Assembly: GCF_000720725.1 (NCBI RefSeq)
Contig: NZ_JOCQ01000022.1
Coordinates: 38,088 to 102,087, forward strand
Length of the DNA stretch: 64,000 bases
Source: Streptomyces rimosus subsp. rimosus
GTDB taxonomy: Bacteria > Actinomycetota > Actinomycetes > Streptomycetales > Streptomycetaceae
Direction: 5' to 3'
Shown: one piece after another, positions 1 through 8,599 of the stretch
Layout of the letters: every line of letters starts with the position of its first letter
Numbering within the stretch: position 1 is the first letter of the stretch
Program-made: the position numbers and the translations under genes
The notes under the pieces: model-generated
Databases searched by the model: none
What the model saw: only the letters and a program-made list of their open reading frames with translations
What the model was told of the DNA's origin: nothing

Positions 1-22
1 CCAGACCGGTGATCTCAAGCAT
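1..22 (-). CDS. ABC transporter ATP-binding protein (first codons only)
   Basis: Only the first seven codons lie in the window, reading MLEITGL, which is the usual opening beta-strand of an ABC importer ATPase. The ATG overlaps the last codons of the upstream permease, so translation is probably coupled. The rest of the gene lies to the left of position 1. It would energise the lipoprotein/permease system encoded at 15-2592. The identification rests on this short sequence plus operon position; the importer would otherwise lack its ATPase. Confidence 0.6.
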
Positions 23-827
23 GCCGTCCCCGCTCCTCGCCGCGCGCCAAGTGCCAGGCCAGTATGCGGCGTTCGGCGGCCCGGAAGGCGAGCGAGAAGC
101 CGAATCCGAGCAGTCCGAGGACGACGATGCCGCTCCACATCTCGGGGATGGCGAAGCCGCGCTGGAAGAGGACGACGGTGTGGCCGATGCCCGAGGTGCT
201 GGCGAACATCTCCCCGATGACCATGAGGATGATGCCGATGGACAGGGCCTGCCGCAGGCCCGCCATGATCTGCGGGCTCGCCGCGGGCAGCACCAGGTGG
301 CGCAGCCGGGCGGGCCCGCGCAGCCCGAAGCAGCGGCCGGTGTCGGCCAGCACCTCGTCCACGGCGCGGACGCCCTCGACGGTGTTCAGCAGCACGGGCC
401 AGACGCAGCCGGAGACGATGACCAGCACCTTCATCGTGGTGTCCAGGCCCGCGAGCAGCGTGATCAGGGGCACCAGGACCGGCGGCGGCACCGCGCGGAA
501 GAACTCCAGGACGGGTTCGGCGGCGGCCCGCAGGGCGCGCGAGGAGCCGATGGCCACGCCCAGGCCGACGCCGAGCAGCCCCGCCAGCGCGTAGCCCGTG
601 AGCAGCCGGCCCACGCTGGGCAGCACGTCCTCGGTGATCCGGGCCGAGAACCACACCTCGGTGAAGGCGCCGGCGACCCGGCCGGGCGTCGGCAGGTAGA
701 AGGTGGGCTCGGCCACGCTGTAGATCCACCAGCCGAGGACCAGCAGGACGGGCAGGCCGAGGACGCGCAGCAGGCGCAGGGCCGCGCGCCGCAGCGGGCC
801 CGCGGGCCGCGTCCCCGCCGCGCTCAC
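15..827 (-). CDS. ABC transporter permease, SsuC/TauC type (distal permease)
   Basis: A 270-residue integral membrane protein with about six hydrophobic segments. The cytoplasmic coupling loop (GLRGPARLRHLVLPAASPQI region, around residue 165) fits the EAA-type motif of the BPD_transp_1 family used by sulfonate, taurine, nitrate and pyrimidine importers. It begins with GTG; GTGA overlaps the stop of the preceding permease. A second, different permease lies just upstream, so the channel may be a heterodimer. The substrate cannot be read from the sequence. Gene order is lipoprotein, permease, permease, ATPase. Confidence 0.88.
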   Translation of the reverse strand: MSAAGTRPAGPLRRAALRLLRVLGLPVLLVLGWWIYSVAEPTFYLPTPGRVAGAFTEVWFSARITEDVLPSVGRLLTGYALAGLLGVGLGVAIGSSRALRAAAEPVLEFFRAVPPPVLVPLITLLAGLDTTMKVLVIVSGCVWPVLLNTVEGVRAVDEVLADTGRCFGLRGPARLRHLVLPAASPQIMAGLRQALSIGIILMVIGEMFASTSGIGHTVVLFQRGFAIPEMWSGIVVLGLLGFGFSLAFRAAERRILAWHLARGEERGRHA

Positions 828-1600
828 CGCGCCACCTCGCCCCGTACGGACGGGTGCCAGGCCAGCACCCGGCGCTCCACCGCGCGCACCACCGCGTTCA
901 CCGCGACCCCGACCAGCCCGGCCAGCACGATCAACGCGTACACCTCGGTGACCGCGCCGCCCGACTGGGCGAGCTGGATGCGCAGCCCCAGCCCCGGACT
1001 GCCGATGACCAGCTCAGCGGTGACGGCCAGGATGAACGCCACCGCGGCGGCCAGCCGCACACCCGTCATCACGTACGGCAGGGCCGTCGGCCACACCAGA
1101 TGGCGCAGCCGGGCCCAGCGGCCGAGGCGGTAGCTGCGGGCGGTCTCCCGGGCCACCGGGTCCACGTCGGCCACCCCGTACAGCACCTGGATGAGCACCT
1201 GCCAGAAGGAGGCGTAGACCACCAGGAGCAGGGTGGAGCCGGTCTCGGCGCCGAAGAGCAGGGTGGCCAGCGGGATCAGCGCCACGGACGGGATGGGGCG
1301 CAGGAACTCGATGGTCGAGGCGGTGGCCGCGCGCAGCCCCGGTACGGCGTCGATGAGCACGCCGAGGGCGACGGCCAGGCAGCAGGCGAGGGCCAGTCCG
1401 ACGGCCCAGGACCGCATGGTCTCGCCGAGCGCCGTCCACAGGTCCGCGTCGCCCAGCTCGGCGGCCAGGCGGCGCACGATGGCGGTGGCGGGCGGCAGGT
1501 GGCGCGGGTCGATCAGGCCGAGCCGGGGCACCGCCTCGGCGACGGCGAAGAGGCACGCCAGGCCCAGGAGCCCGAGCCCGGCGGCGCGCGGCGCGCTCAT
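824..1600 (-). CDS. ABC transporter permease, SsuC/TauC type (proximal permease)
   Basis: A 258-residue membrane protein with six predicted transmembrane stretches and an EAA-type loop (RLGRWARLRHLVWPTALPYV region). The ATG at 1600 is chosen because it immediately precedes the first hydrophobic helix and gives normal family length; the frame stays open further upstream but that part reads as a shadow of the lipoprotein gene. It ends in a GTGA overlap with the next permease and lies 29 bp after the lipoprotein gene. It pairs with the product of 15-827. Confidence 0.87.
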   Translation of the reverse strand: MSAPRAAGLGLLGLACLFAVAEAVPRLGLIDPRHLPPATAIVRRLAAELGDADLWTALGETMRSWAVGLALACCLAVALGVLIDAVPGLRAATASTIEFLRPIPSVALIPLATLLFGAETGSTLLLVVYASFWQVLIQVLYGVADVDPVARETARSYRLGRWARLRHLVWPTALPYVMTGVRLAAAVAFILAVTAELVIGSPGLGLRIQLAQSGGAVTEVYALIVLAGLVGVAVNAVVRAVERRVLAWHPSVRGEVAR

Positions 1601-1629
1601 CGGCGCCCCGGCGCGCTCCTCGCGGCGGG

Positions 1630-2592
1630 TCACGGCAGCAGCGCGCCGACGTCGGCGGGCCGCTTGAGGATGCCGTCCTTGCGGGCCAGGTCGGCGACGG
1701 TCTGCACGGAGGCGCGGTTGATCTCGGTGGGCCACTTCGGCAGCACGATGCGGTCGATGACCGAGGGCGGGATCTTGGTGTACTTGCCGAGCTCTTCGCG
1801 CACCGCCTCGGGGTGGGTGCGGGCGTAGGCCAGGGACTGGTTGATGGCGGTCGTGAAGCGTTTGACCAGGCCGGGGTTCTCGCGGAGCAGTTTCTCGCTG
1901 GTGAAGTACATGGCGACGGAGAGGTTGTCGACGGCCTCGGCGAAGGGCCAGCACACGGCCCGGGCGCCCTGGTCGACGGTCTGGGTCTGGAACGGCTCCA
2001 CGGTCCAGACGGCGTCCACCCGCCCGGCGGCGAGCGCGGCGGCCATGTCGGGCAGCGGGATCTCGGTGAAGCGCAGCTTGCCGGGGTCGCCGCCGGCCTT
2101 GCGCACCGCGGCCCGGATGGTGGTGTCGCCGATGTTCTGGAGCTGGTTGACGGCGATGTTGTGGCCGGGCAGGTCCCTGGCGGACCGTATGGAGCTGTCC
2201 TTCGGGACGAGGATGGCGCTGTAGTCCTTGCCGGGCCCGGCCTGCCCGGTGGAGGACACGCCGTTGGCCACGGCTTTGAGCGGCAGTCCCTGTTCACGTG
2301 CGGTGAGCAGGGTGGTGGTGTTGCTGAAGCCGAAGTCGAACTGTCCGCTGACGACGCCGGGGGCGCTGTTGGCGCCGCCCTGGACGGGAGTGATCTTCGC
2401 CGAGATGCCGTTCTTGGCGAAGAAGCCGTGCGACTTCGCGAGGTGGACCGGAGCGGTGTCGACGATGGAGAGCGCGCCGATCTCGACGCTGTCCGTCCCG
2501 CCACCGCCCTTCGCGGGACCGTCGTTCCCGCACGCCGTGAGAGTGAGGAGGAGTACTGCTGTCGCCGCCACGGCGGCCCGTAAGCGATACAC
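1630..2592 (-). CDS. ABC transporter substrate-binding lipoprotein, NMT1/SsuA type
   Basis: Periplasmic-binding-like lipoprotein of 320 residues starting at GTG 2592 (VYRLRAAVAATAVLLLTLTACG), with a signal peptide and lipobox LTAC. The mature part has NMT1/SsuA features: an ABC-type EIGALSIVDTAPVHLAK opening and a VDAVWTVEPF segment. It captures a small ligand, perhaps a sulfonate, nitrate-like anion or pyrimidine precursor, for the two permeases downstream. Codon 4 is TTA, the leucine codon rare in Streptomyces and read by the bldA tRNA, so translation may be developmentally gated. No strong Shine-Dalgarno precedes this GTG, so the start is inferred from the signal peptide. Confidence 0.82.
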   Translation of the reverse strand: MYRLRAAVAATAVLLLTLTACGNDGPAKGGGGTDSVEIGALSIVDTAPVHLAKSHGFFAKNGISAKITPVQGGANSAPGVVSGQFDFGFSNTTTLLTAREQGLPLKAVANGVSSTGQAGPGKDYSAILVPKDSSIRSARDLPGHNIAVNQLQNIGDTTIRAAVRKAGGDPGKLRFTEIPLPDMAAALAAGRVDAVWTVEPFQTQTVDQGARAVCWPFAEAVDNLSVAMYFTSEKLLRENPGLVKRFTTAINQSLAYARTHPEAVREELGKYTKIPPSVIDRIVLPKWPTEINRASVQTVADLARKDGILKRPADVGALLP

Positions 2593-2632
2593 GCGGGAAC
2601 CGTAGGGGCGGGCGGGGTCGTCGTCAACGGTG

Positions 2633-2675
2633 CGGGAACAAGAGGACGAATGAGGTACGGGAACAACAGGACGAA
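2633..2675. promoter_or_regulatory. Two 18-bp direct repeats upstream of the lipoprotein gene
   Basis: The sequence CGGGAACAA(G/C)AGGACGAA occurs at 2633-2650 and again at 2658-2675, 17 of 18 bases identical, 25 bp apart start to start. The pair sits 41-83 bp upstream of the lipoprotein GTG and in the divergent region shared with the L,D-transpeptidase-like gene. Direct repeats at this spacing suit an activator or repressor dimer bound on one DNA face. The binding protein is not identifiable here. Confidence 0.5.
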
Positions 2676-2869
2676 CGATCAGGGCGGCGGACGGGAGGAG
2701 CCGACGGGAGCGCGCCGAAGACGCCGGACGGGAGCACACCACCGCGCGGACGCGCCGCGCGCCGGTGGCGTGAGCGTGTCGTGGATCACGTCACGCAGCG
2801 CAACGCGACACGGATGGTTCGCGTCTTAGCGGCCGACATCCCCGGACCCGCTCTCCGAAAGCTCCCCCC

Positions 2870-4081
2870 ATGAGTCCTGCCCCCACTCAGCACCGCCACC
2901 GGCCGCGGCGCGCCGCGCGGGCCGCGCTGGCGCTGGTGCCGCTGCTCGGCCTCGGCGCGCTGTCCGCCTGCGGCGGCCCCGCGGCGTCCGCGTCCAAGGG
3001 CGCTCCGGTACGGGTGACGCTGGGTGCGGCGAACGGTACGAAGACCGTGCGCGCGGGGGACAAACTCCAGGTCAGCGCGGACGGCGGCAATCTGACCAAG
3101 GTGGTCGTGACCGACCCGAAGGGCCGCCGGCTGGCCGGCGGGCTCGGCGACGGCGGCCGGGTGTGGACCTCCCACGAGCCGACCGCGCCGGACACCAAGT
3201 ACTCCGTCGCGGCCGAGGCCCGCAATCAGCAGGGCGGCACGAACGAGGTCAAGGAGTCGCTGACCACCGCGAAGGCGGACAAGCTCAACAAGGTCGTGCT
3301 CAGCCCCGGCTCGCAGGGCGCCGTGGTCGGCGTCGCCCAGCCGGTCTCGGTCACCTTCGACTTCCCGGTGACCGACCGGGCAGCCGTGGAGAAGCACCTG
3401 AAGGTCACCACGGACAACGGCACGCCCGGCGCGTGGGGCTGGGTCAAGGACTGGTCCGGCAAGGACCGGGTGGACTGGCGTCCGAAGGAGTACTGGAAGC
3501 CGGGCACCAGGGTGGGGCTGCGCGCCGACCTGAACGGCGTGGACTCCGGCGGGGGCCGGTACTTCGCCAAGGACTACGACCTGAACTTCACCATCGGCGC
3601 CGATCATGTGATCAAGGTGGACCTGGACAGCAAGCACCTGACGTTCACCGAGAACGGAAAGGAGGTGAAGGACATGCCTTTCTCCGCCGGGCGGCCGGAT
3701 GCCCGGCACTCCACCTGGACGGGCGTCTTCCCGCTCATGGCGAAGGAGGGCACGATCAACATGAACTCCGAGACCGTGGGACTGGGGGACGCGTACGACA
3801 AGATGGTCCGCGACTCCATGAAGCTCACCGACTCCGGGACCTACGCGCACGCCGCGCCGTGGAACGCCGGCAAGGTGGGCCGGGTCAACGACAGTTCCGG
3901 CTGCATCGGGCTGACCGACGCCGACGCCGACTGGCTCTACGCCAGGGTCCGCGTCGGCGACCCGTTCGAGGTCACCGGTTCCTCCGTACGGGGGAGGGCG
4001 GCCGAGAACAACGGTCTCGGGGACTGGATGGTCGACTGGTCCCAGTGGCAGAAGAAGAGCGCCCTCCCATCGAGCAGCTGA
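2870..4081 (+). CDS. L,D-transpeptidase-like (YkuD) lipoprotein with variant active-site motif
   Basis: Secreted lipoprotein of 403 residues: positively charged N-terminus, hydrophobic core, lipobox LSAC near residue 33, Ig-like domain(s) to about residue 240, then a YkuD catalytic domain. This is the Actinobacterial layout of enzymes that make 3-3 peptidoglycan cross-links. The catalytic cysteine is C345 and the upstream histidine is H327 (in YAHAAPW). The usual SHGC motif reads SSGC, and the Ser after the first His is Ala. The nucleophile is kept but two conserved neighbours differ, so activity may be altered. lysX follows 26 bp downstream on the same strand. Confidence 0.88.
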   Translation: MSPAPTQHRHRPRRAARAALALVPLLGLGALSACGGPAASASKGAPVRVTLGAANGTKTVRAGDKLQVSADGGNLTKVVVTDPKGRRLAGGLGDGGRVWTSHEPTAPDTKYSVAAEARNQQGGTNEVKESLTTAKADKLNKVVLSPGSQGAVVGVAQPVSVTFDFPVTDRAAVEKHLKVTTDNGTPGAWGWVKDWSGKDRVDWRPKEYWKPGTRVGLRADLNGVDSGGGRYFAKDYDLNFTIGADHVIKVDLDSKHLTFTENGKEVKDMPFSAGRPDARHSTWTGVFPLMAKEGTINMNSETVGLGDAYDKMVRDSMKLTDSGTYAHAAPWNAGKVGRVNDSSGCIGLTDADADWLYARVRVGDPFEVTGSSVRGRAAENNGLGDWMVDWSQWQKKSALPSSS

Positions 4082-4107
4082 CCCCCTACAGAGCCTAATG
4101 TGACGGA

Positions 4108-7100
4108 ATGAGCACCGTGCAGGACCAGGACCAAATAACGGCGTGGGCACGCCTTCGCCGCCGCGTGCCCAACGGCTTCGCCATCTTTTTCAGCCTTCTG
4201 GGGCTGTTCTGCGCCGTCACGGCGCTGATCGGGCCGCTGCGACGCGGCCTGAAACCGGTCATCTACTGGCTGGACACCCTGACCATCGTCGTCGAGCCGA
4301 ACCTCGCGTACGCGGTCTTCCTCTTCCTGCTGGCCGCGGCCATGACCGCGCGCAAACGGGTCGCCCTGTGGTTCGCCGTCGTCTACATGGTGCTGGTGAC
4401 GCTGACCGACGCGCTCCTCGTGATCGACGGCTATCCGGAGTACTACTTCTCCCTGGTGCTGTGCACGGCCGCGCTGGTCCTGCTGCTGGTCGCGCACCGC
4501 GAGTTCTACGCGGTCACCCGGCGCGGCGCGTTCTGGCGCGCCGCGGGCGTGCTGGTCGCGGGCCTCGCCGTGTCGATCCTCGTCGGCTGGGGCCTGGTCT
4601 CGCTCTTCCCGGGCAGCCTGGAGCACGGCGCCGGCAACCGGCTGCTGTGGGCGGCCGACCGGGTCTGCGGCGGCACGCTCAGCGGCCGGCAGTTCCACGG
4701 GCACCCGCCGCACTGGATCATCTTCCTGCTCGGTCTGTTCGGCGCGCTGGCGCTGCTGAACGCGGCCCTGACGCTCTTCCGGTCGCAGCGCATGGAGGCC
4801 GCGCTGCACGGTGACGAGGAGACCCGTATCCGGGCGCTGCTGGCCCGCTACGGCGGCCGGGACTCGCTCGGCTACTTCGCCACCCGCCGCGACAAGGCCG
4901 TGGTCTTCTCCCCCAGCGGCAAGGCCGCCGTCACCTACCGCGTGGAGGCCGGCGTCTGCCTGGCCAGCGGCGACCCGGTCGGCGACCGCGAGGCGTGGGG
5001 CCCGGCCATCGAGGAGTGGCTGAAGGTCGCCGGGCGCTACGGCTGGCAGCCGGCCGTCATGGGCGCCAGCGAGGACGGCGCGAAGGCGTTCGCGCGCAGC
5101 GGCCTGAGCGCGCTGCAGCTCGGTGACGAGGCGATCCTGCACGTCAAGGAGTTCGACCTGGACGGCCGCGAGATGCGGGTGACCCGCCAGGCGGTCAACC
5201 GTGTCGAGCGCACCGGCGCCACCTTCCGGGTGCGCCGCCACTCCGAGCTGTCCGACGCGGAGATGCAGGAGGTCATCCACCGGGCCGACGCATGGCGCGA
5301 CACCGAGACCGAGCGCGGCTTCTCGATGGCGCTGGACCGGCTCGGCGACCCCGAGGACGGCGACTGCCTGCTGGCCGAGGCGTTCGACGGCAACGGCAAC
5401 ATGATGGCCCTGCTGTCGTTCGTGCCGTGGGGCAAGGACGGCATCTCGCTGGACGTGATGCGGCGGGATCGCAGCGCCCCGAACGGCGTGATGGAGTACA
5501 TGGTCGCGCAGCTGTGCGCGCACGCCGGCGCGCTCGGCGTGCGCCGCATCTCGCTGAACTTCGCGGTCTTCCGGTCCGCCTTCGAGGAGGGCGCGCGCAT
5601 CGGCGCGGGGCCGATCCTGAAGGTCTGGCGCAAGCTGCTGCTGTTCTTCTCCAAGTGGTGGCAGCTGGAGGCGCTGTACCGCTCCAACGCGAAGTACGCC
5701 CCCGAGTGGTACCCGCGCTTCCTGTGCTACTCCGACACCGGCGCCCTGGCCCGTATCGGTATGGCCTCCGGCATCGCCGAGGGCTTCGTGGCCGTACCGA
5801 GCCTGGGCAAGCTGTGGGGCAAGGGCCGCAAGAAGCGGGTGCTGACCCCCGCGACCACCGCCCACCTGCCGTCGCTGGACGAGCTGGGCCTGGCGCAGCA
5901 GCCCCCGGCGAGCGAGGAGGAGCTGCGCGAGCGGGAGCTGGCGGCGCTGCCGGAGCAGGTGCGCGTGCGGCACCGCAAGCTGGAGCGGCTGCGCGAGGAG
6001 GGCACCGACCCGTACCCGGTCGGCGTGCAGCGCACCCACACGCTCGGCGACGTCCGCGACGAGCACCCGGACCTGGAGTCCGGTACGCGTACGGGCAAGG
6101 TCGTGCGCATCGCCGGCCGGGTGCTGCTCACCCGTGACCACGGCGGCGTGCTGTTCGCCGTGCTGCGCGACTGGTCGGGCGACCTCCAGGTGGCGCTGAC
6201 CCGCGAGGGCACCGGCGCCGACGAGCTGGCGCGGTTCGGCTCCGACATCGACCTGGGCGACCACATCGAGGCCGAGGGCGAGGTCGGCGCGAGCGACCGC
6301 GGCGAGCTGACGGTCTTCGTGACCCACTGGCGGCTGACGGCCAAGTGCCTGCGCCCGCTGCCCGACAAGCGGCGCGGTCTGTCCGACCCGGAGGCCAAGG
6401 TCCGCCAGCGCTATGTGGACCTGGTCGTCTCGCCGGACTCGCGGGACAACCTGCGGGCCCGCAGCACCGCGGTGCAGGCGCTGCGCCAGGGTCTGATCGA
6501 GCGCGGCTACCTGGAGGTCGAGACGCCGATGCTCCAGCAGATCCACGGCGGCGCCAACGCGCGCCCGTTCCAGACCCACATCAACGCCTACGACCTCGAC
6601 CTGTACCTGCGTATCGCCCCCGAGCTGTACCTGAAGCGGCTGTGCGTGGGCGGTATGGAGAAGGTCTTCGAGATGGGTCGCACGTTCCGCAACGAGGGCA
6701 TCTCCTACAAGCACAACCCCGAGTTCACGATGCTGGAGGCGTACCAGGCGTTCGCCGACTACGACGTGATGCTCGACCTGACCCGGGAGCTGATCCAGGG
6801 GGCGGCGGTCGCCGCGTTCGGCAGCGCCACCGCGCGCAAGGCGGATGCGAACGGCAAGCTCGTCGAGCACGACATCTCGGGCATCTGGCCGGTCAAGACG
6901 GTCTACGGCGCGATCTCCGAAGCCCTGGGCGAGGAGGTCGACGCGGACACGAACCCGGAGGTGCTGCGCCGTCTGTGCGGGCGTTCCGGGGTGCCGGTGA
7001 AGCCGGAGATGGGCCGCGGTGACATCGTCCTGGAGATGTACGAGCGGCTGGTCGAGGAGAAGACCACGCTGCCCACCTTCTACAAGGACTTCCCCACCGA

Positions 7101-7425
7101 TGTCTCGCCGCTGACCCGCCAGCACCGCAAGGACCCGCGGGTCGCCGAGCGCTGGGACCTGGTGGCGTTCGGTACGGAGCTGGGCACCGCCTATTCGGAG
7201 CTGACCGACCCGGTCGAGCAGCGGCGCCGGCTCACCGCCCAGTCGCTGCTGGCGGCGGGCGGCGACCCGGAGGCCATGGAGCTGGACGAGGACTTCCTCC
7301 AGGCCCTGGAGTACGCGATGCCGCCGACCGGTGGTCTGGGCATCGGCGTGGACCGGCTGGTCATGTTCCTCACCGGCCTGTCGATCCGCGAGACGCTGCC
7401 GTTCCCGCTGGTGCGGCGCCGGTAG
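4108..7425 (+). CDS. lysX: Bifunctional lysylphosphatidylglycerol synthetase / lysyl-tRNA synthetase LysX
   Basis: A 1105-residue fusion. Residues about 20-235 hold several transmembrane helices; about 240-590 a DUF2156/MprF-type aminoacyl-transferase domain that moves lysine from Lys-tRNA to phosphatidylglycerol; about 620-720 an OB-fold; and about 740-1105 a class II LysRS core with motif 2 (FRNEGISYKHNPEF, around residue 860) and motif 3 (GIGVDRLVMFL, near 1077). It makes Lys-tRNA locally and lysinylates membrane lipid, which in mycobacteria gives resistance to cationic peptides. Neighbouring a cell-wall transpeptidase-like gene supports an envelope role. Length and order match the family. 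Confidence 0.96.
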   Translation: MSTVQDQDQITAWARLRRRVPNGFAIFFSLLGLFCAVTALIGPLRRGLKPVIYWLDTLTIVVEPNLAYAVFLFLLAAAMTARKRVALWFAVVYMVLVTLTDALLVIDGYPEYYFSLVLCTAALVLLLVAHREFYAVTRRGAFWRAAGVLVAGLAVSILVGWGLVSLFPGSLEHGAGNRLLWAADRVCGGTLSGRQFHGHPPHWIIFLLGLFGALALLNAALTLFRSQRMEAALHGDEETRIRALLARYGGRDSLGYFATRRDKAVVFSPSGKAAVTYRVEAGVCLASGDPVGDREAWGPAIEEWLKVAGRYGWQPAVMGASEDGAKAFARSGLSALQLGDEAILHVKEFDLDGREMRVTRQAVNRVERTGATFRVRRHSELSDAEMQEVIHRADAWRDTETERGFSMALDRLGDPEDGDCLLAEAFDGNGNMMALLSFVPWGKDGISLDVMRRDRSAPNGVMEYMVAQLCAHAGALGVRRISLNFAVFRSAFEEGARIGAGPILKVWRKLLLFFSKWWQLEALYRSNAKYAPEWYPRFLCYSDTGALARIGMASGIAEGFVAVPSLGKLWGKGRKKRVLTPATTAHLPSLDELGLAQQPPASEEELRERELAALPEQVRVRHRKLERLREEGTDPYPVGVQRTHTLGDVRDEHPDLESGTRTGKVVRIAGRVLLTRDHGGVLFAVLRDWSGDLQVALTREGTGADELARFGSDIDLGDHIEAEGEVGASDRGELTVFVTHWRLTAKCLRPLPDKRRGLSDPEAKVRQRYVDLVVSPDSRDNLRARSTAVQALRQGLIERGYLEVETPMLQQIHGGANARPFQTHINAYDLDLYLRIAPELYLKRLCVGGMEKVFEMGRTFRNEGISYKHNPEFTMLEAYQAFADYDVMLDLTRELIQGAAVAAFGSATARKADANGKLVEHDISGIWPVKTVYGAISEALGEEVDADTNPEVLRRLCGRSGVPVKPEMGRGDIVLEMYERLVEEKTTLPTFYKDFPTDVSPLTRQHRKDPRVAERWDLVAFGTELGTAYSELTDPVEQRRRLTAQSLLAAGGDPEAMELDEDFLQALEYAMPPTGGLGIGVDRLVMFLTGLSIRETLPFPLVRRR

Positions 7426-7445
7426 GCACGCCGACACAGGCGAAA

Positions 7446-7471
7446 GGGCCGTCCCCTGGTGGGGGCGGCCC
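7446..7471. terminator. Hairpin terminator between convergent lysX and dehydrogenase genes
   Basis: GGGCCGTCCCC (7446-7456) pairs with GGGGGCGGCCC (7461-7471) around a TGGT loop, 11 bp with one T-G pair. It lies in the 61-bp gap between convergent stop codons and can serve both directions, although no clear T-tract follows. Confidence 0.75.
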
Positions 7472-7486
7472 TCCGTCGTACCCGGG

Positions 7487-8536
7487 TCAGTTGCCCAGCA
7501 CCGCCGGGTTGGCGCAGTGGGCGAGGGGTTCGCCGCGCAGGAAGCGGGCGGCCTCGGCGGCGACGATGCGGGCCGCCTTGTGGGCGACCTGGCGGCTGCC
7601 GCCCGCGATGTGCGGGGTGAGGACGACGCCGGGCGCGGTCAGCAGACGGGAGGCGGCCGGGACCGGCTCCTCGGGGAAGACGTCGAAACCGGCGCCCCTG
7701 AGGTGGCCCGACTCCAGCGCGTCGCAGACCGCCTCGTAGTCCAGGAGCGCGCCGCGGGCGCAGTTGACCAGGACGGAGCCGCGCGGCATGGCGGCGATCT
7801 GCGCGCGGCCGATCATGCCGCGGGTCTCGTCGGTGAGGCGGGCGTGCAGGGACACGATGCGCGAGCGGCTCAGCAGCTCGTCCAGGCCGACCTGCTCGGC
7901 GATTCCGGCCAGCGCCTCGGGGGCGGCGTAGGGGTCGTGGACGAGGACGTGGGCGCCCATGGCGGCGAGCACCTTGGCGACGCGGCTGCCGATCGCCCCG
8001 TACCCGATCAGGCCGACGGTGGTGCCCTCGATCTCGATGCCGCACTTGTCGTAGTCGTAGTAGTCGCCGCGCCAGACGCCCTGCCGCAGGTCGGTGTGGG
8101 TGTCGCCGACGCCGCGGGCGGCCGCGAGGAGCAGGGTCAGGGTGTGTTCGGCGGTGGCGGTGGCGTTGCGGCCGGGGGCGTAGCAGACGGCGACGCCGTG
8201 CCGGGTGGCGGCGTCCAGGTTGGCGTTGACCGGGCCGCCGCGGCCGACGCAGAACAGCTCCAGGTCGGGGCAGTGGGCGAGGATGCGCTCGGTGAGCGCG
8301 GCGTGCTCGGTGACGCAGATCCGGACGCCCTGGAGCGCCTCGATCAGCTGGTCCTCCGTACCGGACGCCTCGTCGACCTCGGCGACCTTGCCGAGCGGGG
8401 TGTGCGGCCAGGGCAGTTGCAGCTCCCGGATCTGTCCGGCGGTCACCGCGCCGCCGGTGGCCTCGGTGACCGCCTCGGTGAGCAGGCTCGGGAGGATGAA
8501 GTGGTTGCCGGCGGCGAGGACGGTGGGGCTGCTCAT
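7487..8536 (-). CDS. D-isomer-specific 2-hydroxyacid dehydrogenase
   Basis: A 349-residue NAD-dependent oxidoreductase. The Rossmann glycine motif is GLIGYGAIGSRVAK (about residue 174). Catalytic residues of the family are visible: Arg in VNCARGALLD, Glu in GFDVFPEEP and His in LTPHIAGGS. It would interconvert a 2-keto acid and a D-2-hydroxy acid. It is the last gene of a minus-strand operon with an MFS transporter, two FGGY kinases and a histidine phosphatase, starting 63 bp after the phosphatase stop. The likely substrate is an oxidised sugar-acid intermediate, but that is inference from context. Confidence 0.88.
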   Translation of the reverse strand: MSSPTVLAAGNHFILPSLLTEAVTEATGGAVTAGQIRELQLPWPHTPLGKVAEVDEASGTEDQLIEALQGVRICVTEHAALTERILAHCPDLELFCVGRGGPVNANLDAATRHGVAVCYAPGRNATATAEHTLTLLLAAARGVGDTHTDLRQGVWRGDYYDYDKCGIEIEGTTVGLIGYGAIGSRVAKVLAAMGAHVLVHDPYAAPEALAGIAEQVGLDELLSRSRIVSLHARLTDETRGMIGRAQIAAMPRGSVLVNCARGALLDYEAVCDALESGHLRGAGFDVFPEEPVPAASRLLTAPGVVLTPHIAGGSRQVAHKAARIVAAEAARFLRGEPLAHCANPAVLGN

Positions 8537-8599
8537 GGGGGTGGTTCTCCTGGGGTGTACGGGGTGGGTGTGCGGGGTGGGTGTGCGGGGCGGTGAGGG

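Noticed and set aside
824..1954. Longer version of the proximal permease starting before 1600
   Set aside because: The added N-terminus is Arg/His/Pro-rich and overlaps the lipoprotein gene in another frame.
3937..7437. Open frame of 1166 codons on the minus strand opposite lysX
   Set aside because: His/Gln/Arg-rich composition and exact antisense placement to a certain gene; an artefact of high GC at third positions.
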